The position numbers and the translations under genes were made by a program. Source: Hordeum vulgare subsp. vulgare (taxonomy: Eukaryota; Streptophyta; Magnoliopsida; Poales; Poaceae). From it: 64,000 bases of DNA. Where the stretch lies: positions 336,169,029 to 336,233,028 of the forward strand of contig NC_058522.1 in NCBI RefSeq assembly GCF_904849725.1. The letters run 5' to 3'. The notes beneath the pieces were generated by a model. The model searched no databases, was not told the DNA's origin, and saw nothing but the letters and a program-made list of their open reading frames with translations. This document shows positions 22,915 to 33,665 of this stretch, in pieces; position 1 is the stretch's first letter, and the number at the start of each line of letters is the position of its first letter.

Positions 22915-25308
22915 ATATAATGTATTGAGGAAGAAACTACATCAATAATAAATGCACAAATTTTAGATCATAACAAGCTATCAATAAATAAATGAGTAAA
23001 TTGATGAATTCAAACACCATCCAAACGCCAAATGATGAACAAGGTTTTTTCCTCCAATAGAGTACAACCCATCGGACATGAATGTATCAATATAACAAAG
23101 GAATTATAAACAAACAGGAAACCAATCGATTAAATGAGAGGGCATTCACTCTATCCTAGATGTCAAGTCAGCTAAGTATCTCCTCATAGGAGAACCTTTG
23201 AGAGGATAACATCAACACCGAGTCGATGGGGACGCCAATGGCTCCACCATGGGTACCTATAAGGTGCCACCATGGGATTTGATGGTGATCCTTCTGGACA
23301 ATGTAGACATACTCAAGTGGTTGCGCAACAATGGTTCTACTCCTCTCCATGTGGACAAACAATGTGCTCCATCCTCTCAAACCACTTTGTGAGAGTGGTC
23401 TATATGGCTAGGGCACTTCATTCTGTCGTGTACATATTATGCATGGTAGCATGGAGGTGGAGGTGAAGGAAGTGCAGCAACCGGGCATTCACCATAGGAG
23501 TGGTTGGGGCCATGTGGGTATCCAAGCATATCGCCCTCTAGGGTCACTCGGACCCGAGGAAGATCTCCATGACAAATGCTCAGTGGGCTAGTAGAGCTCC
23601 TTATGGGACAACTTGATGGATTCCCGATTTAGTAATTCCGGCCATCAACATTTATCAAGGGTTACATCGGGTAATCCACGACGTAACAGCGATGATGATA
23701 CATTTTATTCATCAAAATGACGTTCCAATATTCATAACATGCTCAAATATGCATTACATAGCGACTAAAAGTAAGCAACAATTAATCTACATCAGTAAAA
23801 GCATATAATAGAAGCATCTACACTAAGATAGCATGTTAAGCGCCTCCTAGACGTGAAAAATTAGCCCTAAAATTGAATTTTGGAGCCCTTTTTACGTCTA
23901 AATATGTGTTTTTAGCGAAAACAAACCGATTCGTGCCAAAAAGGCATCTTGGCCCGATACACCTAGCGCCACCTAGCCTAAATCCCCCCTTTGTAGAGGA
24001 AGGAGCACACGGCCCAATAGCCAGGTCCCAGCAAACAAGGCCCAGCAGGTCAGCCCGGCCAACCCTCACGGCGCTAGGTTTCCCTAGCGAACGAGTGGCG
24101 TGGCGGCAGCTGCATCGTGGGGCGACTTGAGCCCCGCCAACTGCTCTTTCCAACGCGGCCGTCCCACAGCGCCTACAAGTCACGATGGCGGCGGGGCGGC
24201 AAGTGGAGGTGGCGGCTACTGGAGCGACCCGAGGCGAGCGACGGGCATGGCGTCCGGTGTGCCTTGTGCTCGCGTAGCAAAGGACGGTGGTCGGGCCGCC
24301 CAGCAGGGCACGGCGAGCGCAACGGCCGGCAGGGCACGAGGGCGGTGGGCGGCGCACGACCGACATGGCGCAGCGAGCGCGACCTGTGCCGCGGGTTGCG
24401 GCGAGGCGCAATGCAGCGGGCGCAGGCGGTGCTACGGGTTGCGGTCAGGCGCGACGCAGCGGGAGCGGCCAATACTGCGGGTGCGGCGAGGCACGATGCA
24501 TGCGGGCACAGGCCGACGCGGCAGAGCAGGAGGCTCGCAGCGGTAGGCGCGGCCGGTGCAGCGGACGGAGCAGCACGCTCATAGCGGCAGGCGTGACCAA
24601 CATGGTGGATGAAGCAGCAGGCTCGCAGCGGCGGACACGGCCGGTGCGGCGGACACACCGGTGCGGCGGAGCAGCAGGCTCGCAGCGGCAGGCACGACCG
24701 ACGCGGCGGACGGAGCAGCAGGCTCGAACGCGGCTGGCCGGCCAACAGGGCGGGGCCAGCAAAGGCATGCCGACGGCGATTACTGTAGCTACTCGGGAAA
24801 AATGGATCGTGCGTCAGCGGGATCTCACGACGCGTCTACATCTAGTACATCACGGCGGTATCGTGCTCATCTTAAGTACGTGGAATCACTATCTCCCTAG
24901 GGTGTAGTCAACAAGTCTCTCTTGACCAAAGAACATCGACATTGGTCGGCGACGTATTCGTGTGCCAGTTCTTGGGAGAGAAATTCACACCGTACGTAAA
25001 CTTGATCTGACAAATAAACTAATTGCAAAAACGGAATCACAATGACAAGGGGAATGCATTTTTGCAAAGAGATTTCGGATCCATACCTCCGCGAGAACGA
25101 CGAAAGCCTGATCGATGCACGCTTGACGCAGGCTTGGTGGAGAGAAGCGTGTTGATAACATGTTCCGCAACTCCTGTCGTCGAGTCCAGTCCAATGTTGG
25201 GGCACGGAGCAAGCGTCGTAGTCAATCACACACAGGTATAGAAAATAAATTGGCACAAAGAAGTAGAGAGGAATCTTTCTTTATTAATAATTGATCAAGT
25301 ATCTGTAT
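22915..25308. other. Unassigned sequence between Copia-1 and LINE fragment
   Basis: 22915-23690 is AT-rich with no family recognised. 23690-25260 resembles no gene I know; frames run open on both strands in the GC-rich part but overlap. It could be an old LTR-type element in the minus orientation, since 24900-25260 reads as a leader-like stretch, but no termini were found. Confidence 0.4.
24380..24740. repeat. GC-rich minisatellite-like region
   Basis: Imperfect repeats of phrases such as GAGCAGCAGGCTCGCAGCGG (near 24530, 24615, 24675 and 24715) interspersed with GACGCGGC / GGTGCGGC units. Opposing long ORFs here are by-products of the repeat. Confidence 0.75.
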
Positions 25309-25324
25309 AATAAGGTGCTCTCCT

Positions 25325-25511
25325 ATTTTTTGAATGGTAAAACACTTTATTTCTCATAGGATGGTCATATCCTTTACAAGAAGACGAGAAATAAAATCTC
25401 GGATAGAATTCTCCCATAAACTAGACGATCGGCTATCAAAAGCATATCTAGATAGACTATCACCAACTTGATTCGCTTCCCTCAAGCAATGTTTATAGCA
25501 AACCCTTGTAC
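25325..25511 (-). mobile_element. 5'-truncated LINE fragment (RNase H-like C-terminus and 3' tail)
   Basis: The minus strand encodes HCLREANQVGDSLSRYAFD and WENSIRDFISRLLVKDMTIL followed by a stop. This fits the C-terminal RNase H-like (RVT_3) segment of plant LINEs, where REANxVAD is typical. The 3' UTR reads GAAATAAAGTGTTTTACC and ends in an A-run. A 16-bp target duplication AATAAGGTGCT(C/T)TCCT flanks it (25309-25324 and 25512-25527, one mismatch). The size (187 bp) shows extreme 5' truncation during insertion. Confidence 0.85.
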
Positions 25512-25527
25512 AATAAGGTGCTTTCCT

Positions 25528-26050
25528 CTTTATATAACCTAGTTATAGGGGATAAGTGTCTACTTTAACATTAAATGGAGGGACTTTGTCCATGATGAAC
25601 CAATAACTTGTTCCAGAGAAGGCCTAAGTTTCCCAACAAATAAAAGGGGGAGCGCCATACAAAAATGCTAGACGTATGGATAAATATGGAAGCTCTAGGA
25701 AACCCTCTCTCCCCCATAGCTAATCTCTTCCCCGTGATTTTCAGGATGGAGCCAACTCTCATCTAACAACCAATTAAATCTGCACACACCAACAGGTTTG
25801 TAATTTTAGGACAATAAAACAGAGTCAAATCCCAGCCCTCTCACGACTAGGGCATTGTTGACCGTCCATTCACGTGATTTAAATGATTTCAGCCATCAGA
25901 TCGGTTCATGGCCCGACTTTCTTAAAGGTTGCTACTCTAGAGGAAAAATCGAAGCCATGTGGTCATTCAGGCCTATTTTCGGCCCAATTAGTTAACTCAA
26001 TCGCGGTCTAGGGAAAGAGGTCGACCGATCCCGCAAGAGAGGAGAGGTGA
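25528..26050. other. Intergenic, nothing recognised
   Basis: AT-rich, no coding signal or clear repeat structure seen. Confidence 0.5.
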
Positions 26051-26325
26051 GAGCAAGTACAATAAGGTACAGTCAGCAGGCTGTAAGGATTAAAATACTA
26101 TATTTTTGCTGAGTTGGATGAGAGAGAAGAGGAGAGAGAAGGGAAGCGGGCTCTTCGTGAAGAGCTAGCTCTAACACATGCTCCTAGGTGCTTTGTGAGA
26201 ATGAAAGGTGAGCCATATATGATAAAAGTAGTACTCTTTTATAGCTAACTATTATACAAGCTAGCTATAAGATGGGCTATAAGATGGCTTAGAGCCAGAA
26301 GTTGGCTATACTATTAACCATGCTG
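26051..26325. mobile_element. MITE, about 275 bp
   Basis: The left end GAGCAAGTACAATAAGGTAC and the complement of the right end (CAGCATGGTTAATAGTATAG) are imperfect inverted repeats. The interior has the GAGAGAAGAGGAGAGAGAAG and GCTAGCTATAAGATGGGCTA phrases common to a grass MITE group. The duplication is uncertain (possibly GAG), so the superfamily (PIF/Harbinger-like or other) is not fixed. Confidence 0.65.
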
Positions 26326-28770
26326 AGAGTGGACGCGGATGGTTGCCCTGAGCGACCTTTCATTCTCTCGCTCGCCAATGGCGAACCTGGACATGCCGCC
26401 ACCCCCTCCCTGCCATCCCTATTCCTATTCAACATGGGGATCAGATCCCCTCCCCGAGGTCTCCTCCAATCGCTCCTCTCCACATCGTGGCTACGTTTCC
26501 ATGGGTAGCATGCTACAGAGCAGATCGTGTGGAGGTCCGCCACCGACCCGAGACAGCAGATCGTGCCGAGGTCCGCCGCCACCAAGGTCCCCCTTCCCCT
26601 AATAGGAATCATCTCAGTTCCCCACCATCAAGATCTACCTCCTCCTCCGCTGGCATCATCTCGGTACGCTGCCAAGGTACTCCCCGTGATCCTCGGCAAA
26701 TTCTCAGGCCCGACCATGCCCCGTGCGGAAGGTGTCCATTTTTCACCTAGCAGCTGCCATCCTCCTTCTCCTATCTTCGGTCTCGAGTCCTCGCATGCGC
26801 CATCGCAGGATCAAACCTCGCTCTACCACCGGGGTGGAAGGTAAGTGATGATATCTGGCTTTGTGCCGATTCGGCTAAGCATTCCTCTGTTTTGGATGGA
26901 CTCGTGTATATCTTTCGAGGTGTTCGAATGGCTGCTGGACATGTTGTTCATCTGAGCTCACCTGTTTACTCTAGATATGTTTTGTAGCAGAATATAATCA
27001 TAATTGAAGTTGTCAAACGCGAGTACCTGAATATTGATCCACCTGAAAATCTTGTATAGTACGTTGTATCGATTTCTTCTGATTTATTACCCAAAGATTC
27101 CCTATATGGACATCCTGGACTGATTACTTAACTGGTTCCTTGCAGAGTCATTCGGGAAGAACGAGCTCTTGAAGAATACTTTTTCTGCATCTTGTGCTCA
27201 CTGAAATCCATGGTAGTGGTAGGATTGATTGGCAGAGCTCGCAACTCATCCATGTTGGAGGTGCATGATATCTTTGAGTTTGTGCTAGAGTTGAGTCAGT
27301 TGGCATCTTGGTGTCGTGGAGCTTGAGCCCAGGTTGCATATGCAGGAACAAGACTGTAAGGTGCAACGAGAATCAACACGAAACGTGTGACATTGAGGAG
27401 GATTTGTTGCTTCCCGCCGTCTATAGAGTATCACCCATGTAGAAGGAGGCCTTTATCCTCCATTTGCCCATCAAATTTCTTAGTTTTTAACTACATTCTA
27501 ATGTCCAAATCCCATTCTGCTTGATTGACTTTTCACTTGCTACTGATTCACCTTCCTACCTTTCTTCGTTGAACTAACTAACTCTAAGTTCTTGCTACAA
27601 TTTTTTTCCTTCCAAATTTAGTGCAGGGATGTGAGTGTAGGGATTGGCGACCGGTTCTACTCGATTGGCTCAAGGAATCCTCGAGTTGTTGATCTCCATG
27701 ACTAACTTTCAGGTTAGTATTGGTAGTCAAATGAATCTCCACGCAAGGACTTCGTATTTTCTTCTAATGGATGATGTGGAATTGGAGCGGAAGTAGAACA
27801 TTTTGATCTCCTATTTTCATATCATATGGATGTTTATGATTTAGATTGTGTATGGCAGCATTTGAAGCTGAATGGAAGTATCGGGTATGTTCTCTAAAAA
27901 ACTTTCTAATGCATTACAACATATGGGTCTAAATTTTTGAGCCTCTAGCAGCACTACTTGGTATCCTTTCGATTTACATTTATGCCATCATGCCATTATT
28001 TCTCTATGCTCTGGAAATCAAGTGCATTGATCTGCAGTTTTAATTTACATTAATGACATTGTTCCATGATACTAGCATATGCTTTGCAGCCTGTGGCCAA
28101 TAGTCCAAACCAAAGTTAAAACAAAAATATATGTGACTAGGATCTATTATACTACAATTCAAGAAACTGTCATCCGAGCCATCTGGTATTTAGGGTTTAG
28201 TACAATGTCCTCATAATTTTGTAGTCAGTGATATTATTTACTATGGATTCTTTTATAGGGGCTATATTTGCTAGCATGTTATCAGCAGTCCACTTTGTGG
28301 ATAAGTTATCATTCCTTGGTTCACCTTTTGTTGATTGTTCAAGACAAAGGGTTCATTTTAGATGAGTTTGCAAAATAAATAAATGAACATATGCATACAT
28401 TGTGATTCTCTCATATGCTTGCCACATGTTTAGCCTAATGATGTTTGTGGTGGCCTAATGCTTTTTGGCACTCCAAGTAAATTTCAAAACATCGATGTAA
28501 GTGGTCCGTGCCATGTTCAATCTTCAATGAAAAATAGAATGTTCAGCTGCAAATAGAATGTTTGTGATGATGAAACTTGGGTTATAATTGTCCTGCTGCC
28601 TGGGATTGTTGCATGGCATCACAATGATCAAGCAAGAGGTCGTTTGTATGGTAAAAAAATGCACTTCATCACTTCTACTAGCGGATAGGCTTAAGCCTTT
28701 GCCTTTGAAAAGTCATTTATTTCCAATTGTTCTGTTTCTTAGTTCCAAATAATGTTTATTACTCGAAATA
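26326..28770. other. Low-repeat intergenic region, possible remnant of a transcribed locus
   Basis: 26340-26840 is GC-rich and exon-like, ending GGTGGAAGGTAAGTGA, a good splice donor. A T-rich, intron-like stretch follows, then TCCTTGCAGAGTCATTCGGG (acceptor at about 27145). No frame continues across or shows a known domain. It could be a non-coding transcript or a decayed gene. Confidence 0.35.
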
Positions 28771-28772
28771 TA

Positions 28773-29026
28773 CTCCCTCCGTTCTAGAATATAAGTTGTA
28801 TTTGTTTCATGCAAATTAACCATTTGAATGTTTGGCCAAGATTATAGAATAAAATAACAACATCTTCAATACCTAATAGATAAAATGTGAAACTACTTTT
28901 CATGATGTGTCAAATGATATAAATTTTGTATTGTGGATATTGATATATTTTTCTAAAAACCCGGTTAAACATGCACTCGTGTGTTTGAAAAAAACAAATA
29001 CGCCTTATATAAAGGAACGGAGGGAG
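28773..29026. mobile_element. Stowaway (Tc1/Mariner) MITE
   Basis: 254 bp with inverted repeats CTCCCTCCGTTC / GAACGGAGGGAG and TA duplications at 28771-28772 and 29027-29028. Confidence 0.93.
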
Positions 29027-29028
29027 TA

Positions 29029-30617
29029 ATATAATTTAGTACTTGTAAGTCATGATGTAACTTTAATGCTAACTTCTAGTTTAGTAGTTGCAACCATCAT
29101 CCCACTTCAATCAAATCATGCTTATATTTTTCTACAAAACTAGGAGATAATATAGTCGAAATAAGTTTGTTCATATTTTTTATTAACATGATACTTTCAT
29201 GAAAAACTAGCACAACTTTGTTTGAGACCTAATATGGCGTTCCTTCGAACTAATTATACTATAAAGAAGGGAAAAGTCCAAAGTAAAATCCTAACATTCA
29301 GCATTCACATAAAACTTAAGAGGAGCCATATGATGTTCCTCCGATCTAATTATACTGTAAATGCACAGTATAAAAAACATATTTATTTTCTTCTTCTTAA
29401 GAGGAGTCGTATATGTTCTAACTAATGCATGTGACATATTTCGAGTTTACCGTACTCAAATGAGCTAGGGCAATAACATACTTGAAGGCTCCAAACATTA
29501 AACTACTAAAGGGGAATTTATTTGAGTTGATGCAATATTGTGCACTCCTTGGATGAGTAGAATAGAGTGATCATATGTTGGCAGTTGTCCAAAAAACACA
29601 CAAAAACACTATTTAGGGAATTGCTTCTGCTAGTGCTTTTCTCTCTTTTGTGTTGTTTCCTTTTGTTAGGATAGCTCCATAGTTAATTATAAATTTGTTA
29701 TAATCCAGTTGCGAAGTGCCCAATTTGACCGAGAGGTGGCTAAACTTGCTTTGACAAGGTCCCCTAAAAAACATGCTTTGACAAGGACATAACAAGACTT
29801 TTGACCAGCATTAGTGATTCTCCAAGTTCAACATATACATGCTCACTCTTGGGGTTGTCATTGTGTTAGGTTACATAGATGAGGACTGGATGTACACTAT
29901 ATTTCATGAATATTTTCTAATAATTTTTAAATGTATGCCATCGGATAGCGGCGTCATACTAGCTCATGCCCATCAATTATTGTGACTCCTATACCGGAAG
30001 CTGTTGTGCAGGGTGACCGGCTAACCGATTAACTAATTTTTAATTGGAAAATTCGCCTATTTATCCCTACTCGGCACCCAAATGATATGGTACCCGGTTA
30101 TCGGTATTGTGAACATTGCTCATGATGCGACAATGGCGGTTGAAGATCCACTAGCTTTCAAGCAAGTTGTTGGTGTTGACACCATAGCGCTACACCCTCG
30201 GGTCTTTTAGCGGAGTTGTGTGTTTTTGCATGTTGTCCCATAGAATTGATTTTGCACTTTAGGTGCAAAAACGAAGGCTAGACTGCTATACAAGTTTGAA
30301 ATTTGTTGCAAGCAACTGTTTAAATATTCTAGCAAGGCATATGTTGTAGCTTGGTGTAGATCTATGGATTGGTAAAGTGGTTTCTAAAACACTTGAGGTT
30401 TAACTTGTGAGCTAAATGGTAAAGTTATGGCTAAAGGCCATAGATATCTAAAAATTCGCATCATTCTATTGCCAAAATTGACGGACACAACAACGCTCGT
30501 CATCAATGATCTACTTCTGTGTAAAATATTCGTGTATCAGCAGCAAAGCTCATAGAAGGGGGAGGGGGAGGCTTGGAGTTTGGAAACAGAACATGAGTAT
30601 TTTGGGTTAATATTTTG
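29029..30617. other. AT-rich intergenic, no gene
   Basis: A loose duplication (TTC(G/C)(A/G)A(A/T)CTAATTATACT at about 29243 and 29339) is the only structure noticed. No coding potential. Confidence 0.5.
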
Positions 30618-30619
30618 TA

Positions 30620-30712
30620 CTCCCTCCGTCCCAAAATAAGTGACTCAATTTCATATTAACTTTGTATTAAAGTTAGTACAAAGTTGAGTCATTTATTTTG
30701 GGACAGAGGGAG
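30620..30712. mobile_element. Short Stowaway MITE, 93 bp
   Basis: Ends CTCCCTCCGTCCCAAAATAA and its near-complement TTATTTTGGGACAGAGGGAG, almost a complete palindrome, with TA duplications (30618-30619 and 30713-30714). Confidence 0.93.
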
Positions 30713-30785
30713 TATGTCTTCTACTGGAGGAGACATGTTGTCTCCCCTTTGCCAACGAGGGAAAATATTCGGTGCTCTCATCCAT

Positions 30786-31016
30786 TAGGGGCATGTTTAG
30801 TTGCCTGCATCGTTTTTTGTCTATTTGCATAATTGTCTCAGTTGGGCCTGGTTGAGCATATACACGCAAAATACCAACATCTGCATGTTGATTGGTTGCA
30901 TGCATAAACTCTCCCTCCATCATAGTGACGCCTCTACGCACCGCGTTTGGTTGATCGCATTGTATGTGCTCACACAAGTGCACATTGTTTGGTTACATCC
31001 AGGACAGTACTGTCGT
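30786..31016. repeat. Cluster of (G)TTTGGTTG-type motifs, possible transposon end
   Basis: GGGGCATGTTTAGTTGCCTG starts at about 30788, then GTTGGGCCTG, ATTGGTTGCATGC, GTTTGGTTGATCGCAT and GTTTGGTTACATCC follow within 220 bp. The opposite-strand counterpart lies at 56685-56860, beyond Gypsy-1 (GCGTTTGGTTGGTCGCAT, CATTTGGTTACCC, GTTGGGCCTG). The two could be inverted ends of one TIR element; no target duplication was confirmed. Confidence 0.4.
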
Positions 31017-31188
31017 AACCTCTTCTTCGATGTGGTGAGGTTACCAAAGGCACACATGAACTACTAACAGGTAAACTAGTAGCAACACAACAATCTTAAG
31101 AGCAAATATATGTCTTAACCATGCAGAACAAGCTTTAGACCAACATAGTAAGATAAGTTATAAATAAAACCCAGGTCTTAACAGCAGC

Positions 31189-31662
31189 TCAGGCGGTCAT
31201 GGCGAAGGCATTGTCGTGCTCCTTGCACTTGGTGACCACCTCCACGCCCTCATCGTCGAAGACGGTCACCTTCATGGTGTCGGGAGTTAACAGCTTGAAC
31301 CTCAGCATGTACTCGATCATGATATGGTGAACGGCAGCGAAGGTGGACCAACCCCGATCAAGGGTGACCGTGCCGTTCATCAACCTCACTGTCACCCTCC
31401 ATCCGCAGCCGGTGTTCGTCTTCAGCTTGAACTCTGCAGGGATGGCGGGGAAGTGCTTCATGAAGTCGCGAGGCAATGTCAGACTCTCCATCTTTGGAGC
31501 AAGGATAACCTTGCATAAGTTGCTTGGTCCTGACTCCTGATGGTAGTGACCATAGTTTCTCCGCTTAGGGCTTGGGTGATCTTGCACTGGCTCTTCGACC
31601 AATGGAGGCACAACCTCGTTGCCCTTCTCCAATGGTGGAACAACCTCTTTGCCCTTGTACAT
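31189..31662 (-). CDS. B3-domain protein (plant DNA-binding, REM-like)
   Basis: The minus-strand frame encodes about 157 residues from MYKGKEVVPPLEKG to DNAFAMTA and a stop. After a Lys/Pro/Glu-rich N-terminus (about 45 residues) comes a complete B3 fold: NLCKVILAPKMESLTLPRDF, then HFPAIPAEFKLKTNTGCGW, VTVRLMNGTVTLDRGW, FAAVHHIMIEYMLRFKLLTP and MKVTVFDDEGVEVV. B3 domains bind DNA in the nucleus; the REM type often has unknown targets. The frame is uninterrupted, unlike every other non-transposon frame here. The codon at 31662 follows TTCATAATGCAG, a good splice acceptor, so it may instead be internal: an upstream exon reading ATGGCCATGGTG then GTAATA (32317-32306) would join in phase. Gypsy-1 is inserted about 235 bp upstream of that ATG. 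Whether the gene is expressed, or is a transposon passenger, is open. Confidence 0.75.
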   Translation of the reverse strand: MYKGKEVVPPLEKGNEVVPPLVEEPVQDHPSPKRRNYGHYHQESGPSNLCKVILAPKMESLTLPRDFMKHFPAIPAEFKLKTNTGCGWRVTVRLMNGTVTLDRGWSTFAAVHHIMIEYMLRFKLLTPDTMKVTVFDDEGVEVVTKCKEHDNAFAMTA

Positions 31663-31873
31663 CTGCATTATGAACAACACGTAGTTCAATGTTAGCATTC
31701 ATTCATATCGGCCTATATTAACCCACCTCACTAACCCAGCACCGCACTCAAACCCCCTTTGTTTGACCACCTCTCCTCTTCCACCTCTCTATTTCACCAC
31801 CTCCCCGTCGGCATGAACTCCAACTCCAACTCCAACTCCCTAGACAACGGGCAAGATAGGCCAAGTACACGCA

Positions 31874-32141
31874 GTACAAGGCGCCTCAAGACCAGCGTGC
31901 GGTGGCGTATTGGCGTACGACGTTTGTGTCGCCGGAGGCCGACGACAACGAGGTGCACATGGTGGTTAGGGCACCGACGGTAGGCGATCATGCAAGACCC
32001 ATCGTTTTTGACGAATATGACGAGGACGAAGAAGACGAGGAAGAAGAGGAAATGACTACACCCCCCCCCCCCTCGCTGCTCGGCGCGACTCCAAGGTCAC
32101 CGCGTCTAGACAAGAAATCCCCAATCCCCACCCCGGTGTAG
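31874..32141 (+). other. Open frame with acidic run, opposite the putative B3 intron; uncertain
   Basis: The frame reads KYTQYKAPQDQRAVAYWRTT, then FVSPEADDNEVHMVVRAP, a long Asp/Glu run and a proline-rich end. It has protein-like composition but no ATG in frame upstream, because a stop precedes it. A different frame starting MNSNSNSNSLDNGQDRPS at 31814 runs into it, so a frameshifted gene remnant is possible. Family unknown. Confidence 0.3.
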
Positions 32142-32305
32142 TAGAAAAATAACCTATGAACCCTAGTAGTCGTCGATGCAGAATTGATTGATGGAAATCC
32201 TCCACCCCGAGTGTTCAATCCCCTCCCTAACTCTTCAGTCGATTTCTATAATCTAATCTAGCCCGAGTCGTAAGGACTGAATGTACAGAGAGGACGAGGT
32301 ATTAC

Positions 32306-32317
32306 CACCATGGCCAT
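32306..32317 (-). other. Putative first coding exon and leader of the B3 gene
   Basis: Minus-strand ATGGCCATGGTG is followed by donor GTAATA and would join in frame to the B3 exon across a 643-bp intron (31663-32305). The C/T-rich stretch upstream (32400-32500) looks like a 5' UTR. A second upstream ATG (about 32386) opens a frame that does not join in phase. This is a model only. Confidence 0.4.
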
Positions 32318-32555
32318 TGTGCTCTGGTGGAGGTCTGTACTCGCTCCCGTGGTTTCCGCCGTCGTCTTGGATCGCTTTGCAATAGAGCACACATTGTCGT
32401 CGCCGTAGCCGCCGCTGGTGTGAGTGGGAAGAGGGGAGAGAGTGGTGAGGAAGGGAGGTGAGGGTAATCATTGACCGACGCGTCTGCAAACAACACGACG
32501 TCTCGGGACCGCACCCACGCGTGCAACCGCCCACACCCATGTGCCTAGGGATGCG

Positions 32556-33665
32556 TGATATGTCTCCAACGTATCCCATGCTATTGTATTATCCGTTTTG
32601 GAAGTTTTATATGCATTTATATGATGTTTTATATTATTTTTGGGACTAACCTATTAATCTAGAGCCTAGTGCAAGTTTTTGTTTTTCCAGGTTTTTAAAT
32701 ATTGCAGATAAGGAATATTAAACGGAGTCCAAAGGGAAAAAAATCTTCGGAAAGATTTTTCTTGGACCAGAGGCAATATCCAATCTGGGAGCCTTTTTCG
32801 GTAATCTGCTGGAGAGGCAATATATTACGGAGGACATCTACATCAACTCCATTGCCCCTACGATGATGTGTGAGTAGTTTCCCACAGACCTACGGGTCCA
32901 TAGCTAGCTAGATGATTTCTTCTCTCTCTTTGATCTTCAATACCATGTTCTTCATGATCTTCACGGAGACCTATCCGATGTAATACTCTTTTGCGGTGTG
33001 TTTGTCGAGATCCGATGAATTGTGAGTTTATGTTAAGATTATTCATGAATATTATTTGAGTCTCTTCTTAATTCTTATATGCATGATTTCATATCTTTGC
33101 AAGTCTGTTTAAATTATTTGTTTGGATTTGCCAACTAGATTGGTAATTTTGCAATGGGAGAAGTGCTTAGTTTTGGGTTCAATCTTGCAGTGTCCTCACC
33201 AGTGACAGTAGGGGTAGCGAGGCACGTATTGTATTGTTGCCATCAAGGAGAAAATATGGGGTTTTCATCATATTGTTTGAGTTTATCCCTCTACATCATG
33301 TCATCTTACTTAAAGCGTTACTCTGTTTTTCATGAACTTAATACTCTAGATGCAGGCATGTGTTGGTCGATGTGTGGAGTAATAGTAGTAGATCCAGAAT
33401 CGTTTCGGTCTACTTGACACGGACGTGATGCTTACATGCATAATCATTGCTTTGGATATCTTCATAATTATTTGTTTTTCTATCAATTGTTCGACGGTAA
33501 TTTGTTCATACACCATATTATTTTCCTTTATGAGAGAAGCCTCTAGTGAAACCTATGGCACCCGGGTCTATTTTCCATATTATATTTTCAGTAAACCAAA
33601 AATACTAAAAATACTTTGCTGCAATTTATTTACTGTTGTTTTACTTTCAGATCTATCACTATTTT
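32556..33665 (+). repeat. Gypsy-1 5' LTR, first part (rest at 42599-42835)
   Basis: Aligned by eye with the 3' LTR (55116-56679), it lacks about 217 bp corresponding to 55336-55553, which includes the TATAAA at 55473. The gap carries an 11-base filler AGAGGCAATAT (32769-32779) that also occurs 44 bp downstream (32813-32823). The LTR resumes after Copia-2 at 42599 and ends at 42835. Its promoter is probably lost. Confidence 0.85.

Noticed and set aside
24100..24907. Long ORFs of 150-206 codons on both strands
   Set aside because: Caused by GC-rich repeats; overlapping in several frames with no recognisable domain.
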